Virus record (IMG/VR): IMGVR_UViG_3300027760_000042
Location: 1-40,450 of that record
DNA length: 40,450 nucleotides
Origin: a virus
Strand: one strand, 5' to 3'
The notes under the pieces are model-generated. The model had not been told where the DNA came from. It was given only the letters and a program-made list of their open reading frames with translations, and did not search any database. Shown one piece after another: positions 7,096 to 12,515 of this stretch; position 1 is the first letter of the stretch, and each line of letters begins with the position of its first letter. The position numbers and the translations under genes are program-made.

Positions 7096-7593
7096 TTACT
7101 CAGACACCTTGGTGGAGATGCGCTCACAGAGGGCATCCATCACAGTCTCACGGAACTCAGCGTTGTTGACGAACTGCGTGACAATCTGCAGGGCCAACTG
7201 CTTGTGGTTGATGTGTTCGATGATCCTGTCGAAGTCGAGTTCCTCGGCAACGCGGGAGAGGTCGAGGCTCTTGGCCACCTCACGGATGCTCATGGCGTTG
7301 GCAACGTCATCGGTATCCACGTTGTCCGCGACATACTCCGCAAGGCTGCTCATGCAGAGGTGGTCAGCCACAACTGAGGTATCGATCTCTCTTGCAATGT
7401 CGCTTGCGGTGATCTCGGAGGCAACGCCCTCGGCAACGAGGGTCACGAACTCGGAGTCGTTGGCCAGTCGCTCGGCCACGGATCCGTTGGAGACAGCAGC
7501 GGAGGTGGTCAGGTCGGGCTGCGTGATCTGCTCACGAACGGCAGCGGTGATGGAGTCGAGCGAAGACGGGGCAATGGTGACGATCAGTTCCAT
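7096..7593 (-). CDS. Repeat-rich acidic protein with IA/ID/VA motif repeats
   Basis: A protein of 165 residues with an ATG preceded by GAAAGGA. From about residue 60 to 130 it is built of short degenerate repeats of the form I/V-A-x-x-(L/I)-D-x-S/D, for example DIAREID, VVADHL, SLAEYVAD, DVANAM, EVAKSLD, RVAEELD and RIIEHI. The period is about 10 residues. Such arrays suggest a helical solenoid or an extended helical scaffold. Similar unannotated proteins occur in other phages as far as I recall, but no function is known. Its leader is the archetype of the early cassette: sigma70 promoter, 5' hairpin, 17-bp dyad, ribosome-binding site. Confidence 0.65.
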   Translation of the reverse strand: MELIVTIAPSSLDSITAAVREQITQPDLTTSAAVSNGSVAERLANDSEFVTLVAEGVASEITASDIAREIDTSVVADHLCMSSLAEYVADNVDTDDVANAMSIREVAKSLDLSRVAEELDFDRIIEHINHKQLALQIVTQFVNNAEFRETVMDALCERISTKVSE

Positions 7594-7616
7594 GTTCTCA
7601 ATCCTTTCAAGATTGT

Positions 7617-7633
7617 GGTCTAGTGTCTAGACC
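7617..7633. promoter_or_regulatory. 17-bp dyad element before repeat-rich early gene
   Basis: GGTCTAGTGTCTAGACC is identical to the copy at 6530. It lies between the 5' hairpin and the GAAAGGA ribosome-binding site of the gene starting at 7593. Confidence 0.78.
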
Positions 7634-7641
7634 GGGTTGGT

Positions 7642-7696
7642 GTCGAGAGAACATCCCTCGACAAGTGAATAGTACCAGAAGAAACGAATTTGTCAA
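7642..7696 (-). promoter_or_regulatory. Sigma70 promoter plus 5' hairpin
   Basis: Minus-strand TTGACA (7691-7696), 16-base spacer, TACTAT (7669-7674). The shared TTCACTTGT follows, and a GTCGAG/CTCGAC hairpin (7642-7662) begins at the predicted +1. It drives the gene starting at 7593. Confidence 0.75.
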
Positions 7697-7980
7697 CGGC
7701 TCTCAATAGCCTTCTTCACATTCGGTCGGCTGCAGACAGACTGCTTCATGCGTTCAGCAATCTCATCGAAGTTGTTCTCCATGAATTGGTCAAGCCACTT
7801 GGGCCTGTTGTCTCCGTACATCCACACGCGCTCACCGTTGGTGGTCAGACGGGTGGCCTTGATTAGGGTCGAGTCAACACCGACAAACTCTGCACCCTCG
7901 TAGACATCTTCACACGCATAGGCGAGCGTCACGAAGACTTCGCGATGGTCAAAGACGAGGTCGATTGCGAACCGGGTCAT
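7693..7980 (-). CDS. Hypothetical early protein
   Basis: ATG 7980 overlaps the upstream TGA as ATGA and has AGGAGG nearby, which decides this start over longer frames. The product is 95 residues, starting MTRFAIDLVFDHREVF. It is predicted as a mixed alpha/beta fold with a beta-rich first half and a helical C-terminus (DQFMENNFDEIAERMKQSV). There are no catalytic motifs and I know no family. It is the last gene of the gp88-like transcription unit and is followed directly by the next promoter, whose -35 overlaps its stop. Confidence 0.6.
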   Translation of the reverse strand: MTRFAIDLVFDHREVFVTLAYACEDVYEGAEFVGVDSTLIKATRLTTNGERVWMYGDNRPKWLDQFMENNFDEIAERMKQSVCSRPNVKKAIESR

Positions 7981-8201
7981 TGATGCACCTCCTTGAAGCA
8001 ATCCCATCCACGCTCTTCTGCTTCCATCTCAGGGTGATTAGTTCCCTTGCAGATCTCACGCCTTGCCTCATCACGTTGTGCTTTGAGGATTGCGAGTTGG
8101 TTTGCGATGATGCCAAACTTGTTGGCATCTTCAAATGAAAGCCAATCTTGCTTTCGGTTGTCTTCAACGAAGTCGACAATAAATTGAATGAGGTTGTTCA
8201 T
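7977..8201 (-). CDS. RDEARRE-family small coiled-coil protein
   Basis: A protein of 74 residues. The second half reads QLAILKAQRDEARREIC, then a polar linker and the tail EERGWDCFKEVHQ. Both the helix and the RGWDCFK tail recur in the protein at the right edge of the window (QRDEARREAC and LRGWDCFKQEDGK), so the two are clear paralogues. The N-terminus (MNNLIQFIVDFVEDNRKQDWLSFE) is different. It is joined to both neighbours by 4-base ATGA overlaps. A helical adaptor or oligomer is likely; the function is unknown. Confidence 0.65.
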   Translation of the reverse strand: MNNLIQFIVDFVEDNRKQDWLSFEDANKFGIIANQLAILKAQRDEARREICKGTNHPEMEAEERGWDCFKEVHQ

Positions 8202-8533
8202 GCGTTCTCCTTGTTGATGCGTTCATCGAAGATTTCAAGCAGAATCTTGGCCCACTTTGCTCGCGTCTTGCGAGTAGCGTTGGTCTTGAGTCCGAGGAAA
8301 GGACGTAGTGAGTCCACAGTAAACGGCATATTGTCGACGTTCTTGAAAGTTCCTACCAGTCTGCGATCAGTCTCAAGCCTGAACGCAAACTCCTTGATGG
8401 TGACGGTGGTGATCTCGTCAATGCCAACGACCATGGTTGCCCAGATCATGCATTCACAGGTATCAGTCATCACCATCTGGGAGTTCCAACAAGCGGACTG
8501 ATCGCATTCTTTGACGTTCCAAGTAAGTGCCAT
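8198..8533 (-). CDS. Conserved phage hypothetical protein
   Basis: I chose ATG 8533 (MALTWNVKECD) because AAAGGAAA lies upstream and the 17-bp dyad sits just before that. The frame open to 8578 would run through the dyad. The product is 111 residues. The centre (IWATMVVGIDEITTVTIKEFAFRL) and the C-terminal stretch (LRPFLGLKTNATRKTRAKWAKIL) look like a pattern I associate with unannotated phage proteins, but I cannot name a domain. Cys residues cluster near the N-terminus (C10, C15 and about C27-C30 in the sequence), possibly by chance. It is coupled to the next gene by ATGA. Confidence 0.6.
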   Translation of the reverse strand: MALTWNVKECDQSACWNSQMVMTDTCECMIWATMVVGIDEITTVTIKEFAFRLETDRRLVGTFKNVDNMPFTVDSLRPFLGLKTNATRKTRAKWAKILLEIFDERINKENA

Positions 8534-8549
8534 TGTGAAGTTTCCTTTC

Positions 8550-8566
8550 GGTATAGAGTCTAGAAT
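8550..8566. promoter_or_regulatory. 17-bp dyad element after gp88-like gene
   Basis: GGTATAGAGTCTAGAAT fits the dyad consensus. It lies in the short gap between the gp88-like stop and the next ribosome-binding site. Confidence 0.65.
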
Positions 8567-9372
8567 CAAGCGTTCCACACGAACACACTATTGAGGTTGA
8601 TCTTGCCCTTGGCCTTGAGGCCGATGACATAGCCGCCCTTGGGGTCGAGAAACCGGGCATCGGACAGGTCGCCGTTGATGACACGGGCACCCATGCACCG
8701 CTCGGGCAGATCTTTGCGGAACACTACGGCCACGTTGCCACCTGCATTGAGGTACTGGATGCATTGGTCGTGATTGTGACCGGAGTAGGACAGGGTCAGG
8801 TGCAGCGGAAACGCCATGGGCCTAGGCTTCCGAGAGCGAGAGTCCATGGCCCGAGCAAATGACTTGGTGTAGTCATAGTTGTTGGCACAGAACTCGTAGA
8901 TCTGCGGAGCAACGTGTTCCCACGGAATGTCCGAGAGGACGTTAGAGCGGAACGCAAAGCCGTCATGGCCGTGCTTTTTACAGGCCGCATCCAGTTCCTT
9001 GTACAGTTGGCGGAAGAACGTATGCGGATCGGCCATCAGGTACACGGTCTTGGCGATGCGGGCAGCACGGACATTGGAGAACTTGGATCGCCCCGCAGTC
9101 ACGCCAAGGCAAGCAGCCTCACACTCAGGGCTACGCCACGGGCAGAGTTGGTAGCCCGAGGAACCTGCAGGAGCCAAGGTCAGGCCGTAGATGGGCACGG
9201 AACCCTTGGCCAACTTGGTGTTTGCCCCGGGAGGAGTCAGGATCTTGCGATCCCGTCCGCTGAAGGGCGTCTGATACAGGAAGCCACGGAACGCAGCAGC
9301 AGCGGCTTCACGAATGGCATCCCACTTGGGAGCCTTGGCCTCGTTGTTGAGGACGTTGAGAGGAGTAGTCAC
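8566..9372 (-). CDS. gp88-like phage protein with Cys cluster
   Basis: A protein of 268 residues. The GTG start is supported by GAAAGGA 8 bases upstream. The N-terminal third contains a Cys motif CPWRSPECEAACLG followed by GRSKFSNVRAARIAKT. I recognise this as the signature of the phage 'gene product 88' family. Further conserved-looking parts are DGFAFRSNVLSDIPWE, LTLSYSGHN and a C-terminal beta region (NVAVVFRKDLPE, GYVIGLKAKG). The three Cys could bind a metal or iron-sulfur centre; this is inference. The family has no established role. It is the first gene behind an early promoter with the hairpin-dyad leader, so it is probably expressed soon after infection. Confidence 0.75.
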   Translation of the reverse strand: MTTPLNVLNNEAKAPKWDAIREAAAAAFRGFLYQTPFSGRDRKILTPPGANTKLAKGSVPIYGLTLAPAGSSGYQLCPWRSPECEAACLGVTAGRSKFSNVRAARIAKTVYLMADPHTFFRQLYKELDAACKKHGHDGFAFRSNVLSDIPWEHVAPQIYEFCANNYDYTKSFARAMDSRSRKPRPMAFPLHLTLSYSGHNHDQCIQYLNAGGNVAVVFRKDLPERCMGARVINGDLSDARFLDPKGGYVIGLKAKGKINLNSVFVWNA

Positions 9373-9392
9373 GGTCGTTTCCTTTCGAGTTT

Positions 9393-9409
9393 GGTCTAGA
9401 CACTAGACC
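9393..9409. promoter_or_regulatory. 17-bp dyad element before gp88-like gene
   Basis: GGTCTAGACACTAGACC is the exact reverse complement of the copies at 6530 and 7617. The element therefore occurs in both orientations relative to its genes. Confidence 0.78.
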
Positions 9410-9422
9410 GGATTGGAGAGAG

Positions 9423-9473
9423 GGGACACCATGTCCCACAAGTGAATAGTATCCTGCAATCAGGAATTGTCAA
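9423..9473 (-). promoter_or_regulatory. Sigma70 promoter plus 5' hairpin for gp88-like gene
   Basis: Minus-strand TTGACA (9468-9473), 16-base spacer, TACTAT (9446-9451). TTCACTTGT follows, and a GGGACA/TGTCCC hairpin (9423-9437) lies at the predicted 5' end of the message. Confidence 0.75.
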
Positions 9474-9753
9474 TAGGCGGCAGAGCCACGACATGGGCAA
9501 TGATCTTGGCCACATCGTCGGAAGTCTGCCAACCGATCACATCGTCATCGTGAGTCCAGTCGGGCATCCGATAGAGACCGTTTGCACAGAAGATGGCAAC
9601 TTCGGCGTTCTTACACGCACTTGTAAACGACTTTCCACGGTTGTTGCAGTAAGCCAGTCGATGAAACTGGATGCTGATGGTGTAACCGTTGGAGAACTGC
9701 ATATGGATGCCGTTGTGGTTGCTGCTTGCGGCGTTTTGAGTGAGGCTGATCAT
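9460..9753 (-). CDS. Conserved phage hypothetical protein
   Basis: A protein of 97 residues from ATG 9753 with AAAGGAAC upstream. The N-terminal half (NGIHMQFSNGYTISIQFHRLAYCNN) is a beta-strand pattern. The middle holds a short AEVAIF strand and the end an acidic D-DDVIGWQTSDDVAKII element. The combination of a 'sensitive to beta' N-terminus and a 'GWQT-DDVA' C-terminus is one I associate with unannotated phage proteins often found near gp88-like genes, so the gene is probably real. No function can be assigned. Its 3' end overlaps the promoter of the gp88-like gene. Confidence 0.6.
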   Translation of the reverse strand: MISLTQNAASSNHNGIHMQFSNGYTISIQFHRLAYCNNRGKSFTSACKNAEVAIFCANGLYRMPDWTHDDDVIGWQTSDDVAKIIAHVVALPPIDNS

Positions 9754-9764
9754 TTCTAGGTTCC

Positions 9765-9781
9765 TTTCTAAAGTCTAGATT
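9765..9781. promoter_or_regulatory. 17-bp dyad element (weak arms)
   Basis: TTTCTAAAGTCTAGATT keeps the inner TCTA-N5-TAGA but not the outer GG/CC. It lies directly upstream of the GAAAGGAAC ribosome-binding site of the gene starting at 9753. Confidence 0.55.
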
Positions 9782-10182
9782 CAGAGGGCCGTTTCGATGA
9801 TGTCTGCGATCTCGTTGAAGTTCAAGCCACGACAATCGTTGATGTCGGAAATACTGTCGGTATGAAAGACTCCGTGCTTATCAGTCCAAGTGATCCGGGG
9901 ATCCATGTCCGGCAGTTCTGCCCATGCACGAACACGAAACGGCAACGTACCCATGCAGTCATCCATGGTGTACATGGTCACCGAGTCTCGGCTGTGCTGC
10001 CATCCATCCTCTTCCATGAGCATTGCACCACGAGTCACCATCCACAGGTTGCACAGCACCCCAAGGGCACAGAAACAGAGTTGGCCAGATTCCCGATCAT
10101 TGCGGCACAGGGCTCCACTACCCTTCGTGTACTCACCTGAGCGGAGCGCAGAAACCCAAAGAGCCTTGATGTTCTTGTTCAC
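9781..10182 (-). CDS. Conserved phage hypothetical protein (LWVSALRSGEY type)
   Basis: The GTG start at 10182 has GAAAGGA upstream; the frame extends further but would run through the leader. The product is 133 residues. Features are an N-terminal KALWVSALRSGEYTKGSG, a Cys-containing hydrophobic core QLCFCALGVLCNLW, and a C-terminal LNFNEIADIIETAL helix. This arrangement (WVxALRSGxY, FCxLGVLCD/N, FxEIADxIE) recurs in many phages as an unannotated family. The role is unknown; the LNDxGxxFxEIA pattern suggests a compact helical protein. It is the first gene after a promoter with hairpin and dyad in the leader. Confidence 0.7.
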   Translation of the reverse strand: MNKNIKALWVSALRSGEYTKGSGALCRNDRESGQLCFCALGVLCNLWMVTRGAMLMEEDGWQHSRDSVTMYTMDDCMGTLPFRVRAWAELPDMDPRITWTDKHGVFHTDSISDINDCRGLNFNEIADIIETAL

Positions 10183-10201
10183 GGTCGTGTCCTTTCGATT
10201 C

Positions 10202-10218
10202 GGTCTAGACTTTAGAAC
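10202..10218. promoter_or_regulatory. 17-bp dyad element, early leader
   Basis: GGTCTAGACTTTAGAAC lies between the 5' hairpin and the GAAAGGA site of the gene starting at 10182. Confidence 0.68.
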
Positions 10219-10282
10219 TCTCTCACGTTGAGAGAGAACTATGTCCACATCTGAATACTACCACAGATACCCAAGTTGTCAA
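10218..10282 (-). promoter_or_regulatory. Sigma70 promoter plus 5' hairpin
   Basis: Minus-strand TTGACA (10277-10282), 16-base spacer, TAGTAT (10255-10260). A CTCTCTC/GAGAGAG hairpin with ACGTT loop (10218-10236) follows in the leader. Confidence 0.72.
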
Positions 10283-10469
10283 GGGTATCTAATTGGTCTA
10301 CACAATGGTCTACTTGCTATAGTACCTAAGTTACCTAGTACTAGTCTTATATCTTATACCTGTATCTAGATCTATATTAGATACATATATAAGGACTATG
10401 GGTGGACTAAAGATTATACCTAAGTATAGACTCTAGAATGGATGTCTTGCTGAAGCGGTCGCGCCGGGT
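10283..10469. other. AT-rich gene-free stretch with short repeats
   Basis: No credible gene. The stretch 10300-10425 is strikingly AT-rich, with many TAT and CTAG-type words. It contains GGTCTAC twice 12 bases apart (about 10296-10315), repeated CCTAAG/CCTAGT words, and a minus-strand TATAAT (10413-10418) next to a dyad copy. It adjoins the 22-bp tandem repeats, so together they are a candidate replication origin or control region. Confidence 0.5.
10423..10439. promoter_or_regulatory. 17-bp dyad element beside a TATAAT
   Basis: AGTATAGACTCTAGAAT fits the dyad. A minus-strand TATAAT (10413-10418) lies 4 bases downstream, so the dyad would overlap the -35 side of that promoter. Confidence 0.55.
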
Positions 10470-10569
10470 AATGTTGGTAATGACGCAACCTAATGTTGGT
10501 AACGGTGTAACCTGATGTTGGTGATAGTGAAACGTGATGTGCAACCTGATGTTGGTGATAGTGAATTAC
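10470..10569. repeat. 22-bp tandem repeat array
   Basis: Four 22-bp units begin at 10470, 10492, 10514 and 10548, with a 12-bp partial unit at 10536-10547. The shared core is (A/G)ATGTTGGTRA. Units differ at several positions. The array is not coding in any supported frame and is iteron-like. Confidence 0.75.
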
Positions 10570-10570
10570 C

Positions 10571-10614
10571 AAAAAATCGGGGCCAAAAAAAACAGGGGTC
10601 AAAAAAAATGGGGG
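10571..10614. repeat. Three A-tract/G-tract repeats
   Basis: Three successive units of about 14-16 bp, each a run of 6-8 A followed by a short spacer and 4-5 G, lie between the tandem repeats and a dyad copy. On the minus strand these are C-runs followed by T-runs. They may bend DNA or act as weak terminators. Confidence 0.55.
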
Positions 10615-10625
10615 CCGCCCGGGCG

Positions 10626-10642
10626 AGTCTAGACTCTATACC
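10626..10642. promoter_or_regulatory. 17-bp dyad element in early gap
   Basis: AGTCTAGACTCTATACC fits the dyad and is nearly the reverse complement of the RNA polymerase copy. No gene starts directly after it on either strand. Confidence 0.6.
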
Positions 10643-10657
10643 CGAGCGGCCACCAAT

Positions 10658-10693
10658 GGAAAGCCCCGGCCCCGCACTAGGCGGAACCGGGGC
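10658..10693 (-). terminator. Possible terminator after Ala-rich gene
   Basis: Plus arms 10664-10675 and 10681-10692 form a 12-bp GC-rich stem (G-U pairs in the middle) with a 5-base loop, 57 bases after the Ala-rich gene. Only CTTTCC follows, so the U-tract is weak. Confidence 0.5.
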
Positions 10694-10749
10694 AGGTTAA
10701 TCGGCTCATTCAAACACTAGCCAGAGGATGAAATCGGCGAGGATCCAAT

Positions 10750-11571
10750 TCACGCCTTCCCTCCCTTCGCTTCGGCCATGGCCTCGGCCTCCTGCCTCTT
10801 CGCCTCCATGGCCTCGGCCTTCGATGCGGCCTTCGCGAGCAATGCGGCGGCGGCGAGCCCGTCATCCTTCGTCATCTTCATGGCAAACTTATACAGGCGA
10901 TCGATCATGACGGATTCCGATTCTGGTTCGTCCCCCGACACTTGCTTCGCGGCCTTTCGGCAAGCGTCAAGCGAAGGCTTCGTCTCTTCGTTCCCATCCT
11001 GCGCAACATCGGCCATATCGCGAATCTTGGCGGGCTCACCCTTCGCTGCGCTGGCGATTGCCCGGAGTCCTTCCATCGGAAACTTGGCCGCGCGTTCCGT
11101 GCCGATGGCCGCAGTCGCGTTCCCGATGTCCTTCAGATAGTAGACGGTGGCCTTCGCGAGTCCCGCACCCGTGAGGCAGCGCACGACCCATGCCGCGAGG
11201 CTAATCCCGTAGGCGCGAGGAAGGCCAGTAGCGTTCGCTTCGGCGATGGCTACTGCGGCTTCACGGGCTCCGCCTTCGACTGCGGTTGCCTTCGCGATGA
11301 CGTTCGCTTCGGCGGCCTTCATGGCATCACTAAGCACGACGATGCCTTCGGCCTTCGCTTCCGCCTTCGTCATGCCTTCAGCGGCCTTCGGAGCCTCTGC
11401 GGCCTTCGGCTCCCCCTTGCCTGCCTTCGGCATGGCAGGAGCCTCAGGGGCGGCGACTGCGGTGACCTTCGGCCCCTTACCCTTCGGCTTGGTGGTCGGC
11501 TCAACGGGCACGATCATTGCTCCCGCAGGGCCGTAGACGGTGGTGGTGGCGGTGGTGGTTGCGTTCTTCAT
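10750..11571 (-). CDS. Ala-rich early protein of unknown function
   Basis: A 273-residue protein with ATG at 11571 and GAAAGGA upstream. The first 80 residues are low-complexity (Thr-rich start, then Pro/Lys/Ala with repeated PKAAEAPKAAE and KAEAKAE). The central part (residues about 100-220) is better mixed, with GLPRAYGISLAAWVVRCLTGAGLAKATVYYLKDIG, and could be a folded helical domain. The C-terminus is again Ala/Glu/Lys-rich (KAEAMEAKRQEAEAMAEAKGG). Codon use is dominated by GCC/GAA/AAG, producing many CGAAGGC words. It is the first gene after the gene-free region that may hold the genome ends, the usual place for host-takeover genes; that role is inference only. Confidence 0.65.
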   Translation of the reverse strand: MKNATTTATTTVYGPAGAMIVPVEPTTKPKGKGPKVTAVAAPEAPAMPKAGKGEPKAAEAPKAAEGMTKAEAKAEGIVVLSDAMKAAEANVIAKATAVEGGAREAAVAIAEANATGLPRAYGISLAAWVVRCLTGAGLAKATVYYLKDIGNATAAIGTERAAKFPMEGLRAIASAAKGEPAKIRDMADVAQDGNEETKPSLDACRKAAKQVSGDEPESESVMIDRLYKFAMKMTKDDGLAAAALLAKAASKAEAMEAKRQEAEAMAEAKGGKA

Positions 11572-11715
11572 GGCGTTGCATCCTTTCGATGCGCCTTTGG
11601 TTCGACTACCGACCCCAACGCGGGATCCGCCGTAGCCGTTCCTTCAGGCTCACGCATTGTCGCACAAATTCGGGAACGCGCAAGTACCTTTCGAGAAAGT
11701 TTCTCAGATTAATTC

Positions 11716-11732
11716 GGTCTAGGCTCTAGACC
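11716..11732. promoter_or_regulatory. 17-bp dyad element, upstream of Ala-rich gene
   Basis: GGTCTAGGCTCTAGACC has perfect outer arms. It lies 145 bases upstream of the Ala-rich start and 56 bp from a second perfect-arm copy. Confidence 0.72.
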
Positions 11733-11771
11733 GCCTTAGGCCGATAACTAAACGGCGAGAGAGAGGCTCAC

Positions 11772-11788
11772 GGTCTAGACCCTAGACC
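11772..11788. promoter_or_regulatory. 17-bp dyad element, second of a pair
   Basis: GGTCTAGACCCTAGACC has perfect outer arms. The two copies are 56 bp apart centre to centre. Confidence 0.72.
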
Positions 11789-11993
11789 TGCCCCCGCTGC
11801 CCATCGGATAGCCATTGCATAGCCTACGGTTGCCCATTGGCTTGCGCGTTGGCTATTCATAGGGCGCTCGCCGCGTGTGATGACCGTGCTGCCTCGTGCG
11901 CGGCTGCGGGGTACCCCCACGGGGGGACGCGCGGGCCGTGCGTATAATTAAACCACTTCAGATTTTTTTTCCAAAACTAAAAGGCATCCGTAT

Positions 11994-12063
11994 CTGCCAA
12001 GTGGGATTCCCATTACCCACATTGCCGATCATCGGCATCCTCGGGAGGTTGGATCATTGGCAG
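11994..12063 (-). other. Cloverleaf-like inverted-repeat cluster, possible structured late 3' end
   Basis: An outer 7-bp pair CTGCCAA/TTGGCAG (11994-12000, 12057-12063) encloses three hairpins: GTGGG/CCCAC (12001-12020), GCCGAT/ATCGGC (12024-12036) and CCTC/GAGG (12039-12048). On the minus strand it starts 5 bases after the stop of the gene at 12069. It resembles a tRNA outline but lacks a 7-base anticodon loop and a proper T-loop. A CCTTTTAGTTTT stretch follows, so termination is possible. Confidence 0.5.
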
Positions 12064-12068
12064 ACGGC

Positions 12069-12446
12069 CTAGGATGGCTCAGGATCGCGTCCAGCAGACT
12101 GGATGGGCTTGGAGTCATCCTCGTCACCCAGATCGTTCTGGGGGCATTCTGGAGCCCTTCCTAGAAAGACCTGTTCAGTCAGGGCCGGGTTCTGTCGGAA
12201 GATCTGCATCAGGGAGACCTCAAGGGTACGGATCTTGGATTCCGATAAACCCAAATCGTGTATTTCATTCACCATTTCTAGAATTTCATGAAGTACTGTA
12301 CTACAGTACATATAATCTTCTAGTTCTTCTGAGATACAGATCTTAGGAGTAGGAAAGAAGAAGAATTCTCCAAATTCATTCTTAGGCATCTTTGTGGTGA
12401 TCACAGGTATACTGTAAGGGTACCACTTGATTACTAGGTTCTCCAT
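12069..12446 (-). CDS. Small protein resembling a phage metallopeptidase family, HEILE variant
   Basis: A 125-residue product from ATG 12446 (AAAGG upstream); an alternative GTG at 12494 lacks a site. The core STVLHEILEMVNEIHDLGLSESKIRTLEVSLMQIFRQNPAL resembles small phage proteins whose equivalent stretch reads LLHEILH, as in zinc-peptidase-type HExxH motifs, followed by a conserved LGL(S/D)E..IR.LE..L.Q.(F/L)..NP. Here the second His of HExxH is Glu (H53, E54, E57), so zinc binding or catalysis is doubtful. The acidic C-terminus (NDLGDEDDSKP) is disordered. It is the last gene before the gene-free region. The function is uncertain. Confidence 0.6.
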   Translation of the reverse strand: MENLVIKWYPYSIPVITTKMPKNEFGEFFFFPTPKICISEELEDYMYCSTVLHEILEMVNEIHDLGLSESKIRTLEVSLMQIFRQNPALTEQVFLGRAPECPQNDLGDEDDSKPIQSAGRDPEPS

Positions 12447-12458
12447 TTGGCTGCCTTT

Positions 12459-12498
12459 GTACACGTTATTTGGACTTGTCGATTCCACGTACACGTTA
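12459..12498. repeat. Direct repeat GTACACGTTA, 30 bp apart
   Basis: Identical 10-bp copies lie at 12459-12468 and 12489-12498, exactly 30 bp (about three helical turns) apart. The first is 12 bases upstream of the start codon of the HEILE protein, so an operator is possible. Confidence 0.45.
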
Positions 12499-12515
12499 AA
12501 GCAACCAGAACATGA

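Larger units (their letters stand above)
11572..12068. other. Gene-free structured region, candidate genome-end region
   Basis: No supported gene. It holds two 17-bp dyads (11716, 11772), a perfect GGGGTACCCC palindrome at 11908-11917 followed by a C-run/G-run pair, an ATAGCCA/TGGCTAT inverted pair with repeated GCCCAT words near 11797-11860, a T-tract at 11963-11970, and the cloverleaf-like cluster at 11994-12063. It lies between the last gene after the terminase and the first early gene, where T7-like phages have their terminal repeats. No repeat can be proved from one copy. Confidence 0.5.

Noticed and set aside
10470-10569. CRISPR array
   Set aside because: The 22-bp units follow each other directly without spacers and vary in sequence; no cas genes are present.
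10420-10602. Minus-strand open frame over the 22-bp repeats
   Set aside because: It is read straight from the tandem repeat and A-tract DNA, gives a low-complexity His/Tyr product and has no translation signal.
11908-11926. GGGGTACCCC and the C-run/G-run as a rho-independent terminator
   Set aside because: There is no U-tract on either side and the second pair leaves a loop of only two bases.
11934-11950. Plus-strand TATAAT near 11943 as a rightward promoter
   Set aside because: No -35 at suitable distance and no plus-strand gene downstream; all supported genes are on the minus strand.
11994-12063. Functional tRNA gene
   Set aside because: The outline has a 7-bp outer stem and three arms, but the anticodon arm lacks a 7-base loop with U33, the T-loop is wrong and no CCA follows.
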